From NCBI GenBank assembly GCA_963607765.1, contig CAVDDT010000005.1, positions 1-64,000 on the forward strand: 64,000 nucleotides of DNA, written 5' to 3'. Positions 32,703-42,149 of the stretch are shown here, piece after piece (the first letter of the stretch is position 1; each line of letters starts with the position of its first letter). A program made the position numbers and the translations under genes. The DNA is from Colivicinus sp963607765 (GTDB lineage Bacteria > Bacillota_I > Bacilli_A > Erysipelotrichales > Erysipelotrichaceae). The notes under the pieces are model-generated. The model did no database searches. It was given only the letters and a program-made list of their open reading frames with translations, and was not told the DNA's origin.

Positions 32703-34076
32703 TTATAGAACGTTTTCTTCAATATTCTTTTTTCTTAGATTAACTTGTTTATTAGATTTTCCAATAAAGAAGAATCCAATTATAAAGAATAGAGCTAGAC
32801 AGCCAATGGCTACGTTGATTGATGGAATATTTACACCAAATATTTCAAATACACCACCAGTAGAAATGCCAATCTTCTTTACAATATAGATTACAAATGA
32901 TCCCAAAAACGAAGCTCCTTTAGCGAAGATATCATAGATAGCGAAGTATTCACCACTATTGTTTTTTGGAATGATTCTTGAATAATAAGATCTAGATAAT
33001 GATTGAATAGATCCTTGGAAACATCCTACGCCAAAGGCCATAATCGCAAATTGCACAAGATTTTGTAAGGTTAAGGCGTAAAGACAAACGATTGTATAGC
33101 CAATAATGCATGTTTTAATTAATGTCACGGTATGAAATTTTTTAGATAGTTTTGCGAAAGTAAGTGATCCAAAGAAGGCTACAACTTGAGTAAGAAGTAG
33201 GAATATAACTTGACCAACTGTATTTAATCCTAAGTCTGTTCCAAGATTAATACAGTTATCGATAATCGTTCCAACGCCATCAATATATAAGAAAAATGCG
33301 ATTAAGAAATACAATACTTTCTTGTCGGTTTTGGCGATTCTTTTCAATGATGCACCCATCTTCTTAAAAGACCTTTTAACATCGCCCTTAGTATCAGTTG
33401 CATAATTTACTTGTTTATAGTTTTTAAGAAGAGGAACGGTTACAATTAGCCACCAAGCTGCTGTAACAAGAAAGCCCAAGACTCTACCAACAGTAGGAGA
33501 AAATACCATTAAATCTTCACTTAGCCCTCCAGATATAATGTATAGAACAAGAGCTATTAAGAAAGGGATGCATGAGCCTATATAGCCCCAAGCATAACCA
33601 TATGATGAAACTTCATCAGTTCTTTCTTCGGTTGTGATGTCGTTAAGCATTGAATCATATGAAGTAAGCGATGCTTGATAAGCGATTTTTGTAAGAATAT
33701 AGATTCCTAAAAATAAATACCATGATTTCGCAAAACCGTTAATTAAACAGCCAATAACGCCAATTGCTACACTTGTTTGAAATACGATTTTTCTTGTGTC
33801 TTTGTGATCTGAAATGATACCAATTATTGGTCCAACAAAGGCAACGAAGATAGTTACAATTGAAGTGGCTAGAGCCCAATAAGCAGTTGCGTTATCACTA
33901 GATATTTGTCCTGCACCAGTTCCAATGGCTATTGATTTGAACCAAATTGGAATTAGTGAACAAGCAAGCATTGTGTATGCACTATTTCCTACATCGTACA
34001 ACACCCAAGAGAACTCTTTCTCATTTAGTCCTCTAAAAGCCTTTAAATTATTTATTTTTTTAAGTATTTTCCCCAT
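32703..34076 (-). CDS. UMF1-type MFS transporter
   Basis: 457 residues with about twelve membrane helices. The N-terminal WVLYDVGNSAYTML is the mark of the UMF1 (Atg22-like) branch of the major facilitator superfamily. The MFS loop after helix 2 reads GIISDHKDTRK. The family is often annotated as effluxer, but substrates in bacteria are unknown. AGGAG lies six bases before the ATG. It follows the PLC-like gene by nine bases, so they form an operon. Confidence 0.88.
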   Translation of the reverse strand: MGKILKKINNLKAFRGLNEKEFSWVLYDVGNSAYTMLACSLIPIWFKSIAIGTGAGQISSDNATAYWALATSIVTIFVAFVGPIIGIISDHKDTRKIVFQTSVAIGVIGCLINGFAKSWYLFLGIYILTKIAYQASLTSYDSMLNDITTEERTDEVSSYGYAWGYIGSCIPFLIALVLYIISGGLSEDLMVFSPTVGRVLGFLVTAAWWLIVTVPLLKNYKQVNYATDTKGDVKRSFKKMGASLKRIAKTDKKVLYFLIAFFLYIDGVGTIIDNCINLGTDLGLNTVGQVIFLLLTQVVAFFGSLTFAKLSKKFHTVTLIKTCIIGYTIVCLYALTLQNLVQFAIMAFGVGCFQGSIQSLSRSYYSRIIPKNNSGEYFAIYDIFAKGASFLGSFVIYIVKKIGISTGGVFEIFGVNIPSINVAIGCLALFFIIGFFFIGKSNKQVNLRKKNIEENVL

Positions 34077-34084
34077 ATGTGCTC

Positions 34085-34954
34085 CTAATCTTGAAAGTCT
34101 TCGACTTTATAATTGCGTTCTTCACTAAGTGATAAAACAGGAATATTTTTGTAATCTTCTTTAGGACCAAAAGTATGATCGAAGTATTTTGGAAGTTCTA
34201 TATCATTGTTTAGATATTCTATTAAATCATTGGCTAGAATTGGATAATGATTAACTGCTTTATCAAAATATTTGTTTAATCTTAATACAGCATCTGAACA
34301 TCTTTCATCATTGTTTTCGGTAATAAGTAAATCCTTAAAACTATCGACATGTGCCAAGTCCATTACGGTATTCAACAAGAAACGCTTTGGCTTACTATTG
34401 TCTTTTAAAAGATTTAAATACAATCTTTGATCAGCTAAAGTTTTATATACAGTTTTTTCATCAATATCACCAAATAGTTCCGAAATATCTTTTGCCATTT
34501 GCTTATTTGGCTTCAAAGAAAAAGTCACTTTCTTTTTAACTGGATTATAGCCATCTTGTATTAAAAGATAACGGTCAAATTGCGATTCAATCTTATTGTG
34601 ACTAACTTTGCTTGTTGCTTCCTTGATTTCAATGTAACCATGACAATACGAATCTAATGTAAAGTGACAAGTAAAACCTAATAGATAAGATAGTTTAGCA
34701 TTTCTATCGTTAGTGTTAGATAGATAATTTGGTTTAATCTTTTCTAACAAATGACGATAAGAATCTTCATGCATATCACTTCCCATCTGATTAATTGAAT
34801 TGTGCTTTAAACAATTATAGTAGAAGAAGATATCGGGTCCATGTACTCCATAGTTGAATATCTCACGATTATTATTTATTATTTCTTTTAGATTATTTGG
34901 AAGTGTATTAATACATTTATCGCCAAATCTATAATGTGCATAAGTAGTGGGCAT
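34085..34954 (-). CDS. Zinc-dependent phospholipase C-like protein
   Basis: 289 residues from the ATG at 34954, chosen because MPTTYAHYRFG is the family's usual start and AGAGAG lies seven bases upstream; an in-frame ATG at 34975 exists. Histidine/aspartate motifs that bind zinc in the PLC/alpha-toxin fold are visible: YAHYRFG, GVHGPDIFFYY, SDMHEDSY and GFTCHFTLDSYCHGYIE. There is no signal peptide, so unlike toxins it is cytoplasmic. Substrate unknown. Co-transcribed with the UMF1 transporter. Confidence 0.85.
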   Translation of the reverse strand: MPTTYAHYRFGDKCINTLPNNLKEIINNNREIFNYGVHGPDIFFYYNCLKHNSINQMGSDMHEDSYRHLLEKIKPNYLSNTNDRNAKLSYLLGFTCHFTLDSYCHGYIEIKEATSKVSHNKIESQFDRYLLIQDGYNPVKKKVTFSLKPNKQMAKDISELFGDIDEKTVYKTLADQRLYLNLLKDNSKPKRFLLNTVMDLAHVDSFKDLLITENNDERCSDAVLRLNKYFDKAVNHYPILANDLIEYLNNDIELPKYFDHTFGPKEDYKNIPVLSLSEERNYKVEDFQD

Positions 34955-35073
34955 ATAATTCTCTCTTTCATTCATATTTTATAAGATAAAATCGTTAAAT
35001 AAAAGTAAACGCTTTGTAAAATAGCATATTTTCTGTCTTTGAGGTAAAATACTTGACGTATTAGGAGGCAGTT

Positions 35074-35931
35074 ATGGCTTTTGGTGATAGAAAAGATGGG
35101 AGATTGTTAAGGGAACTTGATGCGCTTCATTTTGTGACTGGCGTTCTTTATCCTAACCGTTGTGATAATGAAGCGTTTATTTCTGAAACAATTGATTTGA
35201 CTAATATTAATGAATATCTAAAAAAGAAAAATTATGATGGGATTGATTATAAATATAACCTTTTTCAGATCGTTAATACCGCAATATTAAAGACAATTAC
35301 TTTAAGACCTAAATTAAATAGATTTATTGTGAATGGCAATTTTTATCAAAGATATGGAGTTAGTACTTCTTTTGTGATTAAAAAACAATTCAAGGATTCT
35401 GGTGAAGAAGCTCTAGCTTTTATTAGAGCCAAGGATAGTGATAGTATTGATACAATTCATGATGAAATTAAAAGACAAGTAATGGAAGGAAGAAGCGAAA
35501 AGAAGGATTCTAGTAGTCAAAGCATGGATTTCTTTAACAAAATTCCAAGATGTGTAAGCAAGTTTCTTTTACATTTTGTCATGTGGCTTGATAAACATGG
35601 CTGGGTGCCAAAGTTTTTAATAGACTATGATCCGTATTATTCAAGTTGTGTAATATCTAATCTTGGCTCTGTGAAAATGAAAAGTGGTTATCATCATTTA
35701 ACTAACTGGGGTACTTGTTCGATGATTTTATTAATAGGGCAAATTAAAAAAAGGCCTATGTTTGATGATGAAGGCAATGTTAAAATGATAGAGTCAGTTG
35801 ACTTGGGCTTAACAATTGATGAAAGATTAGCAGATGGCTATTATTATTCAAAGACCATTCAAATATTGAAACACTTATTAGAAAATCCAGAATTGTTAGA
35901 AGAAGATTTAAATAAAGAAGTTAATTTCTAA
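35074..35931 (+). CDS. E2-like (CAT-fold) acyltransferase with substituted catalytic histidine
   Basis: 285 residues resembling the catalytic domain of 2-oxoacid dehydrogenase E2 / chloramphenicol acetyltransferase, without lipoyl or subunit-binding domains. The C-terminal motif that should read D-H-R-x-x-D-G is DERLADG (residues 249-255): the general-base His is Glu250. The fold strand VISNLGSVKM and the tunnel region TNWGTCSMILLIG are retained. Strong AGGAGG before the ATG. It is 22 bp upstream of an acyl-CoA ligase, so it may move acyl groups, but with the His gone it could instead bind acyl donors without catalysis. Confidence 0.78.
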   Translation: MAFGDRKDGRLLRELDALHFVTGVLYPNRCDNEAFISETIDLTNINEYLKKKNYDGIDYKYNLFQIVNTAILKTITLRPKLNRFIVNGNFYQRYGVSTSFVIKKQFKDSGEEALAFIRAKDSDSIDTIHDEIKRQVMEGRSEKKDSSSQSMDFFNKIPRCVSKFLLHFVMWLDKHGWVPKFLIDYDPYYSSCVISNLGSVKMKSGYHHLTNWGTCSMILLIGQIKKRPMFDDEGNVKMIESVDLGLTIDERLADGYYYSKTIQILKHLLENPELLEEDLNKEVNF

Positions 35932-35953
35932 TTTTGGATAAAGGAGGGGTTAA

Positions 35954-37684
35954 ATGAGTGAAATTACAGCGAAAACACCTTGGAAAGACCATCTAGGTGA
36001 TGTACCGTTCACATTAGACTATTTTGATGGAACGATGTATGAAATGGTAGAAGAGGTCGCAAAGAAATATCCTAATAATGTTGCCTTTGATTTTATGGGC
36101 AAATCTACTACTTATAGAGAATTATGTAAGAATGTTGAACAATGTGCAAAGTCATTGTCAATGTTAGGCATTAGAGAAAATGATAAAGTTACCATTGCAA
36201 TGCCTAATTGTCCACAAGCGATTTATATGTTTTATGCAGTAAATTTGATTGGCGGTATTACAAACATGGTTCATCCACTAAGTTCTGAAAAAGAACTTGA
36301 ATTCTATATCAATGAATCAGAGAGTGCTACCGTTGTTACTCTTGATCAGTTTTATCATAAGTTTGAGGCCATTAGAGCTAATACATGTGCTAAAAATATT
36401 ATTATCGCAAGAATTAGAGATGCTTTGTCTCAACCATTAAGATGGGGCTACATGCTTACTGAAGGTAGAAAGATAGCTAAAATCCCAAGCGATGCTCCAG
36501 TTATTTTCTGGGATGAATTCTTAAAGTTTGGTAGAACAAGATTCTTCGATATCAAAGTAAAAAGAAAAAGCGATGATCCTGCAACTATTTTATATTCAGG
36601 AGGTACTACAGGTACCACAAAGGGGATCTTGCTTACAAATAAGAATTTTAATGCTTTAGCAGCACAAATTATCGCAACTAATCCTATGTTTAGGCCTGGT
36701 GATAAGATGCTTAGTGCAATGCCTTTATTCCATGGCTTTGGGCTTGGCGTATGTATCCATTCAATGCTTGCTAATGGTGGCAGATGTATTCTTGTTCCAA
36801 GATTCACACCAGAAAGCTATGCAAAATTAATCACTCAATATAGATGCAACTTTATTGCTGGTGTTCCAACTTTATATGAAGCTTTACTTAGACTTCCTAA
36901 GTTTGATAAAGCTGATTTATCTAGTTTAAAGGGTGTATTCTCTGGTGGTGATTCTTTGTCAATTGAACTTAAAAAGAAACTAGATAAGTTCTTATATGAT
37001 CATAAGGCTGTAATCCAAGTAAGAGAAGGATATGGTACAACTGAAACTGTAACAGCTTGCTGTCTTACTCCAACACATATGCATAAAGAGGGTTCTATTG
37101 GCTTGCCATTCCCTGATACTTATATCAAAATTGTAAAGCCAGATACTGATGAAGAACTTCCTTATGGAGAAGAAGGTGAAATCTTGCTTGCTGGTCCTAC
37201 AACAATGAAAGAATATATCAAGCATCCAGAGGAGACTGCTAAAACATTAAGAAAACATGCTGATGGCTTAACTTGGGTTTATACAGGCGACTTAGGTGTT
37301 ATGGATGAAGAGGGATTCGTTTTCTTTAAAGGAAGAAATAAGAGAATGATTATCACTTCTGGATATAACGTATATCCAGCTCAACTTGAAAATATTATTG
37401 ATGCTTGTGATATTGTTTCAATGTCTTGTGTAATTGGAGTTCCAGATCCATACCGTATGCAAAAAGTTAAGGCTTATGTTGTTCTTAAGAATGGTGTTCC
37501 TGCTAATGAACAATCTAAGGATATGATTAAAGCTTATTGTGAGAAACATATAGCTAAATATGCAATGCCTCGAGAGATTGAATTTAGAACTGAGCTTCCT
37601 AAGACTTTGGTGGGCAAGGTTGCTTATAGAAAATTAGAGGAAGAAGAAGCTAATAAGAAAGCTCAAGAAGAAGCCCAAGCTTAA
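35954..37684 (+). CDS. AMP-binding acyl-CoA synthetase
   Basis: 576 residues of the ANL superfamily: P-loop-like YSGGTTGTTKGI, A5 motif YGTTETVT, A7 YTGDLG, A8 GRNKRMIITSGYNVYP and A10 lysine in PKTLVGKVAYRK. It activates a carboxylic acid to acyl-AMP and then CoA thioester. Medium or long chain is the best guess. The basic/alanine-rich C-terminal extension (EEEEANKKAQEEAQA) is unusual. It forms a two-gene operon with the E2-like protein, ending in a strong terminator. Confidence 0.93.
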   Translation: MSEITAKTPWKDHLGDVPFTLDYFDGTMYEMVEEVAKKYPNNVAFDFMGKSTTYRELCKNVEQCAKSLSMLGIRENDKVTIAMPNCPQAIYMFYAVNLIGGITNMVHPLSSEKELEFYINESESATVVTLDQFYHKFEAIRANTCAKNIIIARIRDALSQPLRWGYMLTEGRKIAKIPSDAPVIFWDEFLKFGRTRFFDIKVKRKSDDPATILYSGGTTGTTKGILLTNKNFNALAAQIIATNPMFRPGDKMLSAMPLFHGFGLGVCIHSMLANGGRCILVPRFTPESYAKLITQYRCNFIAGVPTLYEALLRLPKFDKADLSSLKGVFSGGDSLSIELKKKLDKFLYDHKAVIQVREGYGTTETVTACCLTPTHMHKEGSIGLPFPDTYIKIVKPDTDEELPYGEEGEILLAGPTTMKEYIKHPEETAKTLRKHADGLTWVYTGDLGVMDEEGFVFFKGRNKRMIITSGYNVYPAQLENIIDACDIVSMSCVIGVPDPYRMQKVKAYVVLKNGVPANEQSKDMIKAYCEKHIAKYAMPREIEFRTELPKTLVGKVAYRKLEEEEANKKAQEEAQA

Positions 37685-37692
37685 ATAATAAG

Positions 37693-37726
37693 AAAAATGG
37701 TGTTATCAATTGATAACACCATTTTT
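37693..37726. terminator. Bidirectional terminator
   Basis: AAAAATGGTGTTATC, loop AATT, GATAACACCATTTTT: perfect 15-bp stem between convergent genes. Confidence 0.92.
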
Positions 37727-38138
37727 ATATAACCATAAGTAATGTTCCTATCCCAATTAGGATGCAACCAATAATTGACTTAGGAGTAAACTTTTCGTTA
37801 AGCATTATAGCTGCAAGAATCATTGTAAAGATAACGCTTAATTTATCTATTGGAACCACCTTAGATACATCACCAATTTGTATTGCCTTGTAGTAACAAA
37901 GCCAAGAGGCACCTGTGGCTAGTCCTGATAGAATCAAGAATATCCAACTCTTTTTTGAAATATCTACAATTCCATTTTGAGTATTCGTTATAAATACCAT
38001 CACCCAAGACATCAACAATACAACAAGTGTACGTATTGCGGTAGCTAGAGTTGAATTAACTCCATCAATGCCAATCTTTGCAAGTATTGAAGTAAGTGCT
38101 GCAAAGATAGAAGAACCAAACGCAAATAATAACCACAT
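37725..38138 (-). CDS. Half-size EamA/DMT-family transporter
   Basis: 137 residues with five predicted helices and one EamA unit (PIDKLSVIFTMILAAIMLNEKFTPKSIIGCILIGIGTLLM). Full EamA proteins carry two units in about 300 residues, so this one presumably works as a dimer. The ATG at 38138 with AAAGGAG eleven bases upstream is preferred; an in-frame TTG at 38171 lies inside the MATE gene. The start codon directly follows the MATE gene's stop, indicating an operon of two efflux-type carriers. Confidence 0.85.
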   Translation of the reverse strand: MWLLFAFGSSIFAALTSILAKIGIDGVNSTLATAIRTLVVLLMSWVMVFITNTQNGIVDISKKSWIFLILSGLATGASWLCYYKAIQIGDVSKVVPIDKLSVIFTMILAAIMLNEKFTPKSIIGCILIGIGTLLMVI

Positions 38139-38139
38139 T

Positions 38140-39447
38140 TCAATCACATCTCCTTTTATAAATAAGTCCAAATAAGTCAGCTAATATCCAACCTATGACT
38201 ATTGACATATATATTCCACTTGTCCCTAAATGTGAAGCTAATGTATATGCCAATAACACTCTAAGCCCTAGAGATATAACTGTCAACACAAATGACATAA
38301 ATGGTTTTTTAATTGCTCGATAGTAGCCATATAACAAGAATAAAATGGCAATACCAAAATAGAAAGATCCTTCAATCCTTAGATATTTAACGCCCTCTAA
38401 AATCACTTCTGTTTCTTCTTTACTAATGAAGATAGACATTAAATTATTGCTGAAGATATTTACAATAATTGAAATAATAATCGCAAATATTGATGTCATA
38501 ATAATTGCTTGTTTAAAGCCGGTTTTGATTCTATCTTTTTGATTAGCTCCATAGTTTTGCGCCACAAAAGTAGAAAAGGCATTGCCAAAATCTTGAACTG
38601 GAAGATAGGCAAATGTATCAATTTTTACAGCTGCTGCAAATCCCGCCATAACAATTGATCCAAATGAATTAATTAATCTTTGAATCATTAAAATGCCAAA
38701 GTTCATGGTTGATTGTTGAAGACATGTTAAAGAAGATAAATTAAATAGTTCTTTGATTATGTTTCCGTCATATTTAAAATTAGTTGGAAGTAAGTCTTTA
38801 CACTTTATTAAAAAATAAACAGATATTCCAAGTGCTGAAATAAATTGAGCTATTATAGTTGCGATAGCGGCTCCTTTTATGCCCATGTTAAAAGTAATTA
38901 CAAACAGCAAATCTAATACAATATTAATGATTGTTGAAGCTATTAAGAAATATAGGGGCGTAACTGAATTTCCTATAGCTCTTAAAAGACAAGCAATGAA
39001 ATTATAAATTGAAGTAAATATTAGCCCCATAAATATTACAAATAGGTAATCATACATTGATGAATACAACTCACTTGGAGTATTTAAAAATGCCAATATT
39101 TGATTAATAAACAAATAAACAATGATGTTGATAATAATAGTGACAAGCAATATTAGAATAAAGCCATGGGCTATTGAACTTCTTAATTTTTCTTTATCTT
39201 GTTTGCCATAATAGATAGAAAACAAAGCACTTGATCCCATAGCTAGTCCTAAGAAAACAGATGTTAGAAAGGTCATTAAAGTATATGCTGAGCCTACGGC
39301 AGCTAAAGCATCTTTTCCCAATACTTGGCCAACTATCAAGGTGTCAGCTATATTATAAAGTTGCTGCATGATGTTCCCAAGCATCATAGGCAAACTGAAT
39401 AAAACCAGTTCTTTTAGTATATTGCCTTTAGTTAAATCAATTGTCAT
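38140..39447 (-). CDS. MATE-family efflux protein
   Basis: 435 residues and about twelve helices. The opening LPMMLGNIMQQLYNIADTLIVGQVLG and the mid-protein repeat MVDTIAVG-like INSFGSIVMAGFAAAVKID are typical of MATE cation/drug antiporters. The substrate is not predictable. TATAAT lies eight bases before its ATG with no SD. The box overlaps that of the divergent hydrolase gene. Confidence 0.93.
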   Translation of the reverse strand: MTIDLTKGNILKELVLFSLPMMLGNIMQQLYNIADTLIVGQVLGKDALAAVGSAYTLMTFLTSVFLGLAMGSSALFSIYYGKQDKEKLRSSIAHGFILILLVTIIINIIVYLFINQILAFLNTPSELYSSMYDYLFVIFMGLIFTSIYNFIACLLRAIGNSVTPLYFLIASTIINIVLDLLFVITFNMGIKGAAIATIIAQFISALGISVYFLIKCKDLLPTNFKYDGNIIKELFNLSSLTCLQQSTMNFGILMIQRLINSFGSIVMAGFAAAVKIDTFAYLPVQDFGNAFSTFVAQNYGANQKDRIKTGFKQAIIMTSIFAIIISIIVNIFSNNLMSIFISKEETEVILEGVKYLRIEGSFYFGIAILFLLYGYYRAIKKPFMSFVLTVISLGLRVLLAYTLASHLGTSGIYMSIVIGWILADLFGLIYKRRCD

Positions 39448-39455
39448 ACATATCC

Positions 39456-39463
39456 ATTATAAT
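39456..39463. promoter_or_regulatory. Shared palindromic -10 of divergent MATE and hydrolase genes
   Basis: ATTATAAT is its own reverse complement, giving TATAAT on both strands (39461-39456 minus, 39458-39463 plus). The starts are 39447 (minus) and 39483 (plus). Polymerase can bind in only one direction at a time. Confidence 0.6.
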
Positions 39464-39482
39464 TATGTTAGAGGATAAATTT

Positions 39483-40406
39483 ATGAAAAAAGAAGAATTC
39501 AATTTTAAATCTAGTGATGGAATAACTAATATCCGTGCAGTTAGATATGTGCCTGAAAAAGAGATTAGGGCTATACTTCAAATTTCTCATGGAATGGTTG
39601 AATTTATTGATCGTTATGATAAATTTGCTGGCTATTTGTGCGATAAAGGAATATTGGTAACCGGAAATGATCACTTGGGACATGGAGGAAGCGTTACTAG
39701 TGAAGATAATTGGGGCTATTTTCATGAAGAAGAGGGATATAAGAAGGTTTTAGAAGACTTATATACTTTAACCAAAATAACCAAAGATAAATATCCTAAT
39801 ATTCCTTATTTTTTATTAGGGCACTCAATGGGCTCTTTTTATGCCAGAAGATATTTGTTTACTTATGGCGAAGAACTTGATGGGGCTATTATTATGGGTA
39901 CTGCTTGGCAACCCAAAATCGCTGTTAAAACAGGGAAGTTTTTATGCAAATTAATCAGTGTTTTCAAGGGCTCCAAGTATCGAAGCAAGTTTATCAATTC
40001 AATGGCTATAGGCCCATATAACAAGAAATGGGAACCATCTGTAACACATAATGATTGGCTTACGAAAGATGAAGAAATTGTAAAGTGGTACACTAATGAA
40101 CCAAAATGCTCATTCGTTTTTACTTTAAATGGTTTCTATAATTTATTTAGTGTATTAGACGATGTGTGTGATAAAGAAAATATTTCTAAAGTAAGAAAAG
40201 ATTTGCCTATCTTCTTTATGTCTGGAAATGATGATCCAGTAGGCAATTTTGGGAAGGGTGTAAAAAAGACGTATGATACATTTAAGGAATGCGAAATTGA
40301 TGCATCTATTAAGCTTTATCCAAACGATAGACATGAAATATTAAATGAATTAGATAAAGAAGAAGTATATAAGGATTTATATAATTTTATTGAGAAACAT
40401 ATTTAA
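39483..40406 (+). CDS. Alpha/beta hydrolase, monoacylglycerol lipase-like
   Basis: 307 residues. LQISHGMVEFIDRY, DHLGHGGS, nucleophile elbow LLGHSMGSF, acid near MSGNDDPVG and histidine in NDRHEIL match the lysophospholipase/monoacylglycerol lipase (YtpA/PldB-like) group. No signal peptide. The ATG at 39483 has AGAGGA seven bases upstream. The ATG at 39465 stands one base after the -10 box and would be untranscribed. Confidence 0.88.
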   Translation: MKKEEFNFKSSDGITNIRAVRYVPEKEIRAILQISHGMVEFIDRYDKFAGYLCDKGILVTGNDHLGHGGSVTSEDNWGYFHEEEGYKKVLEDLYTLTKITKDKYPNIPYFLLGHSMGSFYARRYLFTYGEELDGAIIMGTAWQPKIAVKTGKFLCKLISVFKGSKYRSKFINSMAIGPYNKKWEPSVTHNDWLTKDEEIVKWYTNEPKCSFVFTLNGFYNLFSVLDDVCDKENISKVRKDLPIFFMSGNDDPVGNFGKGVKKTYDTFKECEIDASIKLYPNDRHEILNELDKEEVYKDLYNFIEKHI

Positions 40407-40748
40407 AAAATTGTCCAATAAATTGTATGGCTTTAATATCTAAATTGTTAATTTGCTTGAGCAAACTAATTAATAGATAGCGTTGTCTTGCTGGCATTAT
40501 GAAAAAGCGCTTATAAGACTATCGTTTTTATAGATTAACACTTGATACATTTATGGCAATAGGTTCTAATACAAGCTATTATAAATAACCACTTCTTAAT
40601 TATTTCATCAATGTTAACAAACGTGATTAAACTTTTTATAAAGCGAATTAAAAATTCTTTTTTAAAAGATAGCTATATTTAATTTTGTAAATAGAAGAAA
40701 GTATGCGATATTATAATCACAAATGTGTTATTTCAAAAGGAGAGAAAC
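40407..40748. other. 342-bp gap, promoter only
   Basis: AT-rich with no plausible gene on either strand and no clear terminator for the hydrolase. The only element I can support is TATAAT (40712-40717) upstream of the AAGGAG site of the protease gene. Confidence 0.5.
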
Positions 40749-41715
40749 ATGAAGAAATTTTTTAAATTAATGCTTACTACTTTTTTTGATGATTTTTATA
40801 TTTCCAATTGGTACATTAGCTGAAAATGACAATTCTCTTTATGCGTATACCGAGACTAATAGTGAAATTGAAAAGTATGCCAAAGAAAAAGTTAGTGTTT
40901 TTATGGATTCTCATTATGATGGAAGTGAAACATCAAATTATCAATTAGGACAAGGGATAAAAATATACTCTAATTTTGATGATGAGAAAATGTTGTTTCC
41001 TATATGGGATGGCTCAAGCATAATTGCAACTTTTATAGTAGGAGAAGATAATAATGAAATCTACGCTGTTTATTCAGAAGCATATATTAATCAATTGAAT
41101 TATTTAACAAATCAGACTAGTGAAACTAATCCTTTAAGTATTGTGGCTAACGAAGATGGAATATACGGAACTATTGGCGACAAATGGTTTGATTTAAATG
41201 CGGCATCTGGAACCTATATTAAAAGGCAAGCGTATATTCCAACATCTTATTCTAGAAATTTTACTATTTACGAAAGACAAACAGGAAAATACTGCTATTC
41301 ATACGCTCTAGGCAATATTTTGATGAATATGGGCTATTCTAGCTATACTCCAACAAGTATACAAAACTATACAGGATGCGCACAATCTGCTAACAAATCA
41401 ACTCTTGCTAATTATCTAAAATCTAAGGGATTAAACTGTAATTATTCTAATTCTGGCTATTTATCTTTTTTGGATGTAACCAATATAATATATAACAAGG
41501 GATACATATATATGAGTGCTAAAAATAATAGCAAAAATGAAAGCCACGCATTTGTGATATATGGATATGTTAATGATGACACTAATAAGTTATATAATTT
41601 TTGGAATCCGTGGTATTTGTATAAACAGACTATGAATGCAAGCACAAGATTGATAAATACTAGTAATGGCCAAACATTTACTTGGAATAATGGATATATT
41701 TATAATATTGGATGA
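40749..41715 (+). pseudogene. Secreted papain-like (staphopain/C47-like) cysteine protease, frameshifted in the signal peptide
   Basis: The SD-led ATG at 40749 (AAGGAGAGAAAC) begins MKKFFKLMLTTF, then runs out of frame at a T7 tract (40781-40787). With six T's it would continue LMIFIFPIGTLAENDN, a textbook signal peptide cleaved after TLA. The rest (frame from 40786) is open for 309 codons. The catalytic region reads GKYCYSYALGN (Cys), ESHAFVIYGY (His) and FWNPWY (Asn), the C-H-N order and WNPW motif of staphopain-like enzymes. It is either phase-variable, a recent inactivation, or a sequencing error. The next gene overlaps by four bases. Confidence 0.8.
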
Positions 41716-42059
41716 TTGTGAAACGCAGAATTTTAAAATTGCTACTTATTACTTTTTTACTTGCATCATGTTCTAATAATACTTCTACAGATTCTGTCAA
41801 TGATGGTGATGGTGGTTGTATTAATTTAGAAATAATGATAAAAGGTGCTATATACGCTCATAATAAAACATATAAAATTGACGAAGTCAACTTTGCTAAA
41901 GAAGGAATTATTACATCTAGCGTTAATGATACGGAAATCCCGTATAAGAATAATCAATCAAATTTCGGCAAAGGTTACGAATATGATATTATTTCGGATC
42001 AAACGGTTTATCTTAAATACAATGAAGATACTATATATGAATTTCTTCGAATCAATTAG
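41712..42059 (+). CDS. Small lipoprotein paired with the cysteine protease
   Basis: 115 residues. A signal peptide (KRRILKLLLITFLLASC) ends in lipobox LASC, then a Ser/Thr/Asn/Asp linker and a beta-rich domain of about 85 residues (EVNFAKEGIITSSVND, YEYDIISDQTVYLKYNEDTIYEF). ATG 41712 overlaps the protease stop (ATGA); GTG 41718 is possible. I recognise no family. Staphopains are encoded next to small beta-barrel inhibitors (staphostatins), so a surface-tethered inhibitor or partner is a reasonable inference from size and position only. Confidence 0.7.
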   Translation: MIVKRRILKLLLITFLLASCSNNTSTDSVNDGDGGCINLEIMIKGAIYAHNKTYKIDEVNFAKEGIITSSVNDTEIPYKNNQSNFGKGYEYDIISDQTVYLKYNEDTIYEFLRIN

Positions 42060-42096
42060 ATGGCATAATATAAATGCTTTAGAGAGGTGTTAAATT

Positions 42097-42139
42097 AATA
42101 AAGGTGATATCCATATTGGTATAGATATCACCTTTATTT
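42097..42139. terminator. Bidirectional terminator
   Basis: AATAAAGGTGATATC / GATATCACCTTTATT with a 12-nt loop, between the lipoprotein gene and the convergent ArsR gene. Confidence 0.85.
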
Positions 42140-42149
42140 AAACGTATTT

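Noticed and set aside
40786..40791. TTG/ATG at 40786-40789 as the true start of the cysteine protease
   Set aside because: No SD there, and it would truncate the signal peptide. The SD-led ATG at 40749 plus a one-base slip restores a perfect leader.
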